Shown here piece after piece: positions 59,224-64,000 of a stretch of DNA of 64,000 bases (positions are counted from its first letter, which is position 1; every line of letters begins with the position of its first letter). The position numbers and the translations under genes were made by a program. Location of the stretch: the NCBI GenBank assembly GCA_964447285.1, contig CAYURO010000018.1:1-64000 (forward strand). The letters are read 5' to 3'. The DNA comes from CAJBNH01 sp964447285 (GTDB taxonomy: Bacteria; Myxococcota_A; UBA9042). Under the pieces are notes generated by a model. It was not told the origin of the DNA, made no database searches, and was given only the letters and a program-made list of their open reading frames with translations.

Positions 59224-59961
59224 TCACTCGTCCGAGTCGACGCGCATCGGCTCTTGTTCCTCGGTCTGGGCCTGACTGTCGTTGCGCTGCGTCCAGACGT
59301 CATGCGTTTGGGTGGCGTCGCCGTCGATGGGAATCGTCGGACCCAGAAACCGCGCCTGCGTGTTCAGGATCTTCACGTCGAGCCACGCCTTGACCCGTGC
59401 CCCGGTCTCGCGCACCGCGTCGAAGGTGCGCTTGGCGTACACGCGCCGGTCGGCGGCAAGCCCCACCGCCTGGATCCCGGCCTGTTGCGCAAGATAAAGC
59501 GACCGCGGCAGATGGAAGGTCTGGGTGCACACGACTGCCCGCCGTACCAGAAACACCCGCGCCGCCCGCTGCATGGTGTCAAGCGTTCGCAACCCGGCGT
59601 GGTCCATGAAGATCGATTCGGACGGCACGCCTTGGGCCAGTAGCCAGCGCCGCATCGCATTCGGCTCGTCGTACTTGGGGCCGTGGTGGTCACCCGACAC
59701 GAGGATCCGCTGCACCTTGCCCGCCCGGAACAGGTCCAGCGCGGCGTGCAGGCGGTCTTGCAGCGCGAGCGATGGCGAGCCGTCGGGGCGGACGTGGGCG
59801 CCCGGGACAATCGCGACCGAGAAGTCCGGCACGTCTGCGGGGTTGCGATAGGTCACCCCAGCGCCGGCTTGTTGCACCGTCCGGTTCAGGGCGTAGGTCA
59901 CCGCGATGACGACGGCGAGGACCAACAGTGGGAGCAACATCATGCGTAGGCGTCTGGGCAT
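59224..59961 (-). CDS. SanA/YdcF-like DUF218 membrane protein
   Basis: 245 residues. N-terminal transmembrane anchor (MMLLPLLVLAVVIAVTYAL), then the DUF218 Rossmann-like domain: FSVAIVPGAHV, RILVSGDHHGPKYDEPNAMRRWLLAQGV, SIFMDHAGLRTLDTM and CTQTFHLPRSLYLAQQAG. SanA-like proteins influence envelope permeability and peptidoglycan metabolism. A highly acidic/polar tail (QAQTEEQEPMRVDSDE) is extra. The 15-bp gap after the beta-propeller lipoprotein suggests co-transcription with it. Confidence 0.9.
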   Translation of the reverse strand: MPRRLRMMLLPLLVLAVVIAVTYALNRTVQQAGAGVTYRNPADVPDFSVAIVPGAHVRPDGSPSLALQDRLHAALDLFRAGKVQRILVSGDHHGPKYDEPNAMRRWLLAQGVPSESIFMDHAGLRTLDTMQRAARVFLVRRAVVCTQTFHLPRSLYLAQQAGIQAVGLAADRRVYAKRTFDAVRETGARVKAWLDVKILNTQARFLGPTIPIDGDATQTHDVWTQRNDSQAQTEEQEPMRVDSDE

Positions 59962-59976
59962 GGGGTGGCTGGGCGG

Positions 59977-62259
59977 CTAGAGCGCCTTCGTGCACAGCGG
60001 CGTCTCGAGTGCGCCCATCTTGGCCGATACGATTGTGCGCGCCGAGATCGCGAACACGTAGTCGCCGAGGAAGACGCTGCGCTTGACCTCACTGGTGGAG
60101 AACATCCATGGGTCGGCGCATCCCTTTGCGTACACCTCGTCGTTCGGGGTCACGAGCGGCAGGCCCCCGAGCTTCTGAAAGCCGTTGAAGGCCGTCACGT
60201 CGTACACGTACAGGCCGCTGAACTCGAGGGGGTGTGTGGGTATGCCGGGGGTCGTGGCTCCGCACACGGTGGCTGGCAGCCCCAACCAGTGTCGGTTGCC
60301 GTCCCAGTTGAACGCCAGGTGGTCCGTGGCCGCCGCCGACGAGGACCCCTGAGTGCCGATGACTTCCGAGTGAAGCAGCTTGGGATTCGCGGGGGTAGCC
60401 ACATCCACCAGCTGCAGTCGCAGGGCCGACCAACTCACCTGGCCAGCCGCGGCATCCGAGACTTCGAAGCCGAGCGTCAGCAACGTCCTTGGCGCGATGA
60501 ACTGCATGTACGTGGCGAACCCCGGGACCTTCAGCTGCCCCACTTCTTTGGGGTGGGTCTTGTCCGTCAGATCGATCACCAGCAGCGGCGCGGTCTTGTC
60601 CGCCGTCGACAGGTAGGCGGTCTTGTCGTCGAACCGCACGGAGCGGATGTCCTGACCCTTCACCAGCCCCGTCAGCGCGCCGACGGTGGCCAGCAGGTCG
60701 TTCCCCGCCTGTTCCATGACGTACAGGTGATTCTCGACTGCGGGGGCGGGCATCTTGCCCAGCGTGGTGGCAAGGCGGAGGTTGTCGCCGGACTCGCTCA
60801 TCGAGAACTCATTCAGCACCAGACCTTTCACGACGCCGGAACCCATGTAAGTCGTCGTCACGCCGGTCGCCGGAAGGCTGAAGCGGTGGAGGCTGGTGGC
60901 ATGTTGACTCGCATCGCCCTCCCAGTACCAACTCTCGTTCGGCTGCCGATAGTGCCGCTGGGCGATGTAGATCGACTTGGCCGTGGCGTAGACCGCACCC
61001 GGGCGGCCCAGCACCGTGCGCATCGACAGCGGCTCGTCGTTGGTCAGGTCGAAAGACAGCAGGCCGATCAGGTTCTGGCCATCGCCCTCTTGCCCCAAGA
61101 GGAAGCCTCCACAGTCCCCGAATAGCGCGGCGTCTGTCTTCGGCGTGCCGACCAAGTCGCGTTGGTCGATGACGGACGGAAACAAGCCGGTCAGGTCCAA
61201 CTGCTGGATCACCTTCTCGTTCTTGGCCTTCAACAGCTCGTAGGCTTCGGCCACCTGATGGGCAGAGTAGGGGTAGACCGCGCCGCTCGAGCTGCACGCC
61301 TCTTCCCACGGCAGCAGCTGCTTGGGCCGCATGTCGTACTTGTCGGCCGCGAGCTGCGGAAACACCACGACCGTATGCACCACGTTGCCGATCAGACGGG
61401 CAGACAGAAACGTGCCCGTGATGCCGGTCTTGCGCACCGGAACCGGAGCTTTGCGATTGGTGATGTCCAGCACGGTGATGTCGAGCGAGTAGGCGTCGCC
61501 CGTGAAGTCGCAGTCGTAGCCGTAGGTGCACGCATCAGTGCCGTCCTGCCACCCGCCACCGGCGTCCATGCCCGCGTTGGGACTCAGCAATTGCAGCGGG
61601 TACTTGGACTCGAAGACGACCGCGTAGTCGCCCTGGACAAACAGGCGGCGCGGGATTCCGTCGAACGCGTGGGAACCGACCTCCTGAATGTCGGCGGGCG
61701 AGGACACGTCGAAGATCCGCAGCTTCTTGTCGGCCAATAGATACAGGTACTTGTCGTCGTACTTCAGGAAATCGGCTTCTTCGACTTGGGGCGGCCCCGC
61801 AGCGGCAGCCTGCTCGCCATTCGCGGGTGAGTCGTTGATGTCCGATTTCGGTGTGTCGAGGGTGTCGCCTGTCCCGGACATCGTCTCGCCCGCCTGCGCA
61901 TCGACCGGGGATCCGCCGCCGTCGGTCCCCCATCGCGACCCGCAGCCAAGCTCCGCCTGCCAGAGCGCGCGTTGCTTCTGCACCTCGACTTCAGCAGCCA
62001 TGGTCGTCACGATGCGGTCCCGGACGGTGTCCATCACTTCGCCGCACCCCTTGGCTTCCACCAGACGCGCCAGCGTTTCGCCGTACGTAGGTGTGTGGGG
62101 CGGGGGCGTCCAGACGTAGCCGGTGGTGTCCCCAACGGCGTCGCCGGACATGAAGACGCGGCGAGTCTCGTCCTTGCAACCTGTGGCGAGCACGGCAGCA
62201 AACAGGAACAGCAGCCCGGTGGAGCGCAGGACGGCAGAGCGAAACCGGCGGCGGGGCAT
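59977..62259 (-). CDS. beta-propeller lipoprotein (Beta_propel family)
   Basis: 760 residues. GAGGAGG six bases before ATG 62259; lipobox LATGC (Cys28). After a ~130-residue variable part, EEADFLKYDDKYLYLLADKKLRIFDV opens the typical secreted beta-propeller domain, which continues with blade repeats (VQGDYAVVFESKY, LDITVLDITNRKAPVPVRKT, TAYLSTADKTAPLLVIDLTDKTHPKEVGQLKVPGF, and LGDYVFAISARTIVSAKM at the end). Likely an outer-surface scaffold or ligand-binding protein of unknown partner. Confidence 0.88.
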   Translation of the reverse strand: MPRRRFRSAVLRSTGLLFLFAAVLATGCKDETRRVFMSGDAVGDTTGYVWTPPPHTPTYGETLARLVEAKGCGEVMDTVRDRIVTTMAAEVEVQKQRALWQAELGCGSRWGTDGGGSPVDAQAGETMSGTGDTLDTPKSDINDSPANGEQAAAAGPPQVEEADFLKYDDKYLYLLADKKLRIFDVSSPADIQEVGSHAFDGIPRRLFVQGDYAVVFESKYPLQLLSPNAGMDAGGGWQDGTDACTYGYDCDFTGDAYSLDITVLDITNRKAPVPVRKTGITGTFLSARLIGNVVHTVVVFPQLAADKYDMRPKQLLPWEEACSSSGAVYPYSAHQVAEAYELLKAKNEKVIQQLDLTGLFPSVIDQRDLVGTPKTDAALFGDCGGFLLGQEGDGQNLIGLLSFDLTNDEPLSMRTVLGRPGAVYATAKSIYIAQRHYRQPNESWYWEGDASQHATSLHRFSLPATGVTTTYMGSGVVKGLVLNEFSMSESGDNLRLATTLGKMPAPAVENHLYVMEQAGNDLLATVGALTGLVKGQDIRSVRFDDKTAYLSTADKTAPLLVIDLTDKTHPKEVGQLKVPGFATYMQFIAPRTLLTLGFEVSDAAAGQVSWSALRLQLVDVATPANPKLLHSEVIGTQGSSSAAATDHLAFNWDGNRHWLGLPATVCGATTPGIPTHPLEFSGLYVYDVTAFNGFQKLGGLPLVTPNDEVYAKGCADPWMFSTSEVKRSVFLGDYVFAISARTIVSAKMGALETPLCTKAL

Positions 62260-62355
62260 TGCAAACCTCCTCGACAACACGTCCATCCTGCGCCATGAAC
62301 GGACCTACGCCAAGCAGTTCTGGGGCCGCTGGACCCCGACCGAGAGGCTGCACCG

Positions 62356-63321
62356 ATGACCGACCTGTTCGCCGAAGTCGTCCACACCAGCCGCGGGTAC
62401 TTGCGCGATTCGCTGGGTCACGCAGGCCACGCGCTGGGACTGTGGCGGGAGCTGTTGGAGCCGATCGGGCTTGCTCAACTCGCCGAACGCATGAGTATTT
62501 CTCCGCAGCGGTTGCGTCCCGTGCTGGAGGCGATGCGCCTGCAGGGGTGGGCGGAGACAGACGAGCGCGAGGCTTGGCACCTGGCCGGAACTACACCTGA
62601 TGATACGGAAGTGCTGAAGCTAGGTTGGGGTAGGTTATGTGATGTGTTGCATGATGATCGACCTCTTGACCCGTTCATCGGTCTCGACGTCCGCGACGCC
62701 AAGCTGGCTTGGCACGCCCATCAGGCGCGCGTGCACGCGGACCCGGCAGCCGAGCTTGCCAATGCGCTGAAGTCTATGCATCCGTTGCGGATTCTGGACG
62801 CAGGGGGCGGCTCTGGGGTGTGGTCGTGCGCGCTGCTGCGGGTCTGCCCAGAGGCTCGCGTGACGATCATCGACGACGCGGAGACACTGAAGGTCGCGGC
62901 GGCGCACCTGGACCAGGCGGACAAGGCGGGTGCGCCCGGACTGCGCGAGAGGACGACCTTGCACGCGGCGGACCTGCGTCACGACGTGGGGTTGCGCGAC
63001 TTCGACCTCGTCGTGCTGGCCCACGTGCTGCACCTGCTGGGGCCGGCAGAGGCGGCGGCTGTGGTGCAGACGTGCGCGCAGACCCTGCGCCCGGGCGGGC
63101 TGCTGGTCCTGATCGACTTGGCACTGGACGCCGACCGACGCGGACCTGAGACAGCGCTGTGGTTCGCGGTCGACATGGCGCTTTACACCCCAGCGGGTCG
63201 CGTGTACGAAGTTGGTGAACTTGAACAGTTCCTTAATGATAGTGACATAAAAGTGATCCAACACATTAGATTGACGTCGGCCCCCGAGACCTGCGTCCTG
63301 CTGGCACGGCGACCTGGGTGA
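62356..63321 (+). CDS. SAM-dependent methyltransferase with winged-helix head
   Basis: 321 residues. GAGAGG shortly before ATG 62356. Residues 1-110 resemble the dimerisation/winged-helix head of O-methyltransferases (LAQLAERMSISPQRLRPVLEAMRLQGWAE). Class I SAM core: ILDAGGGSGVWSCALL, VTIIDDAET, FDLVVLAHVLHLLGP, LRPGGLLVLIDL. Likely a small-molecule O- or C-methyltransferase. Two patches (about 62585-62665 and 63205-63275) use A/T-ending codons rare elsewhere (TTA, CTA, AGG, AGA, ATA), although the frame and domain remain intact. Stop abuts the convergent dioxygenase stop (TGATCA). Confidence 0.88.
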   Translation: MTDLFAEVVHTSRGYLRDSLGHAGHALGLWRELLEPIGLAQLAERMSISPQRLRPVLEAMRLQGWAETDEREAWHLAGTTPDDTEVLKLGWGRLCDVLHDDRPLDPFIGLDVRDAKLAWHAHQARVHADPAAELANALKSMHPLRILDAGGGSGVWSCALLRVCPEARVTIIDDAETLKVAAAHLDQADKAGAPGLRERTTLHAADLRHDVGLRDFDLVVLAHVLHLLGPAEAAAVVQTCAQTLRPGGLLVLIDLALDADRRGPETALWFAVDMALYTPAGRVYEVGELEQFLNDSDIKVIQHIRLTSAPETCVLLARRPG

Positions 63322-64000
63322 TCAGCGCATGGGGCGCAGCGCGGTCGTGCCATCGGCTGGCGCGGGCTCGAAGCGCAGATCCAGCGACGCGCGCACTAGG
63401 TCTCGCGACATGTTCGACCACGCGCAGTGCACCGTCCGCGCCTCGAACAACACCACGTCGCCTGCCCGCACCGCTTGGGTGGCCCAGCGCAGGTTCGGGT
63501 CGCTCAGGTCCAGATCGATCCCGGTCCATGCATCCACGTGCGGCCAGTCGCGGCGGTGGGATCCGGGAACAATCCCCAAGGGTCCCAATGGGATCGACGT
63601 GTCGACGACCGGCACCCACGCGGTCCACAGCCCAGGCGTTTGCGGCAGGTAGAACGCGTCCTGGTGCGGCCGGGTGGTCTGCGACGGACTGCCGGGAAGC
63701 TTCAGCCAGCAGTAGCTCGCCGTCGCCAACCACATCGCTTGAATTGCCACGATGGCGATGACGTCAACGAGCGCCGGGTGTTGGGCCACCGCCAGAAACT
63801 CAGGCGCCGTACGCAAGAGTCGTTGCAGGTCGACGAAGCGCGGGTCGTCCCAGCCGCGACCCTCCAGCCGTGCGCCGGGGACAGCGCGCAGCACCTCCGC
63901 GTCGGCAGTCCGTTGCAACAAGCCGCAGTTGCAGGCGAAGTCGTGCACCACCTGGCGCAGGGCCGTCAGCGTCGCGAGGTCGATCAAACCGGGAAGGTAG
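63322..64000 (-). CDS. phytanoyl-CoA dioxygenase-like protein, 5' end beyond window
   Basis: At least 225 residues are visible. Cupin-fold Fe(II)/2-oxoglutarate oxygenase: PHQDAFYLPQ carries the HxD pair, ARTVHCAWSN the distal histidine, and SLDLRFEP the 2-oxoglutarate arginine region. SGSHR is replaced by GSHRRDW, usual for the family. The frame stays open through the right edge (...YLPGLIDLATLTALR), matching the family N-terminus, so the start lies outside; a TTG at 63987 is unlikely to be the true start. Substrate unknown. Confidence 0.85.
   Translation of the reverse strand, partial: YLPGLIDLATLTALRQVVHDFACNCGLLQRTADAEVLRAVPGARLEGRGWDDPRFVDLQRLLRTAPEFLAVAQHPALVDVIAIVAIQAMWLATASYCWLKLPGSPSQTTRPHQDAFYLPQTPGLWTAWVPVVDTSIPLGPLGIVPGSHRRDWPHVDAWTGIDLDLSDPNLRWATQAVRAGDVVLFEARTVHCAWSNMSRDLVRASLDLRFEPAPADGTTALRPMR

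Overview
The window is uniformly GC-rich and gene-dense. It looks like chromosome from a myxobacterium-like lineage (Myxococcota or the related Bradymonadota). The evidence is the large number of secreted lipoproteins with Asp/Thr-rich linkers, a tandem Myxococcus-type cysteine-rich repeat (CDDGN..GDGC), thrombospondin type-3 repeats, a Hanks-type kinase with a Pro/Ala/Lys-rich tail, and hybrid histidine kinases. This is inference from gene content; there is no rRNA in the window.

0-12.6 kb: a Cys-rich lipoprotein, a small unknown protein divergent from the sbcD-sbcC nuclease operon, another unknown, a VAT1-like quinone oxidoreductase divergent from a tyrosine phosphatase, a small outer-membrane barrel, a lipoprotein and a LOG-family protein with an extra C-terminal domain. 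Six intergenic palindromes of the form TGCGACA-N5-TGTCGCA precede these genes, and several lie almost exactly 93 bp from the start codons. 12.6-15.3 kb: a small island inserted at the 3' end of tRNA-Val(CAC). It is flanked by a 43-bp duplication of the tRNA 3' half and carries an AbiE-like antitoxin/nucleotidyltransferase pair.

15.4-31.2 kb: HAD hydrolase, arsenite methyltransferase, a SPASM radical SAM enzyme coupled to a thrombospondin-repeat lipoprotein, a paralogue of the 10-kb lipoprotein, an HExxH membrane protein, QueG, a YbiT-like ABC-F ATPase, Nudix, RecX, a 590-bp gene-free gap, an envelope lipoprotein, a Ser/Thr kinase, a DUF4920 lipoprotein with its PepSY-TM partner, and a second radical SAM protein. 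31.3-38.1 kb: Cys-rich lipoprotein, OsmC, VWA lipoprotein, a protein with twenty GMPQ repeats, and a class V aminotransferase.

38.3-43.8 kb: a three-gene signalling operon: receiver-kinase; PilZ-like domain fused to a PhcB-like methyltransferase; and a membrane sensor containing two histidine-kinase cores around a receiver. Its organisation recalls the phcBSRQ quorum-sensing locus of Ralstonia, with fusions I have not seen described. It is the best candidate here for a new system.

43.9-64 kb: OPT transporter, a P-domain/Myxo-repeat/fibrinogen-like secreted protein, HemF, a lipoprotein with a long Asp-Thr linker, RsgA, a 1,631-residue metzincin-like lipoprotein protease with an outer-membrane barrel partner, another lipoprotein, a SanA-like protein, a beta-propeller lipoprotein, a methyltransferase with two patches of aberrant codon use, and a phytanoyl-CoA dioxygenase-like gene cut by the right edge.
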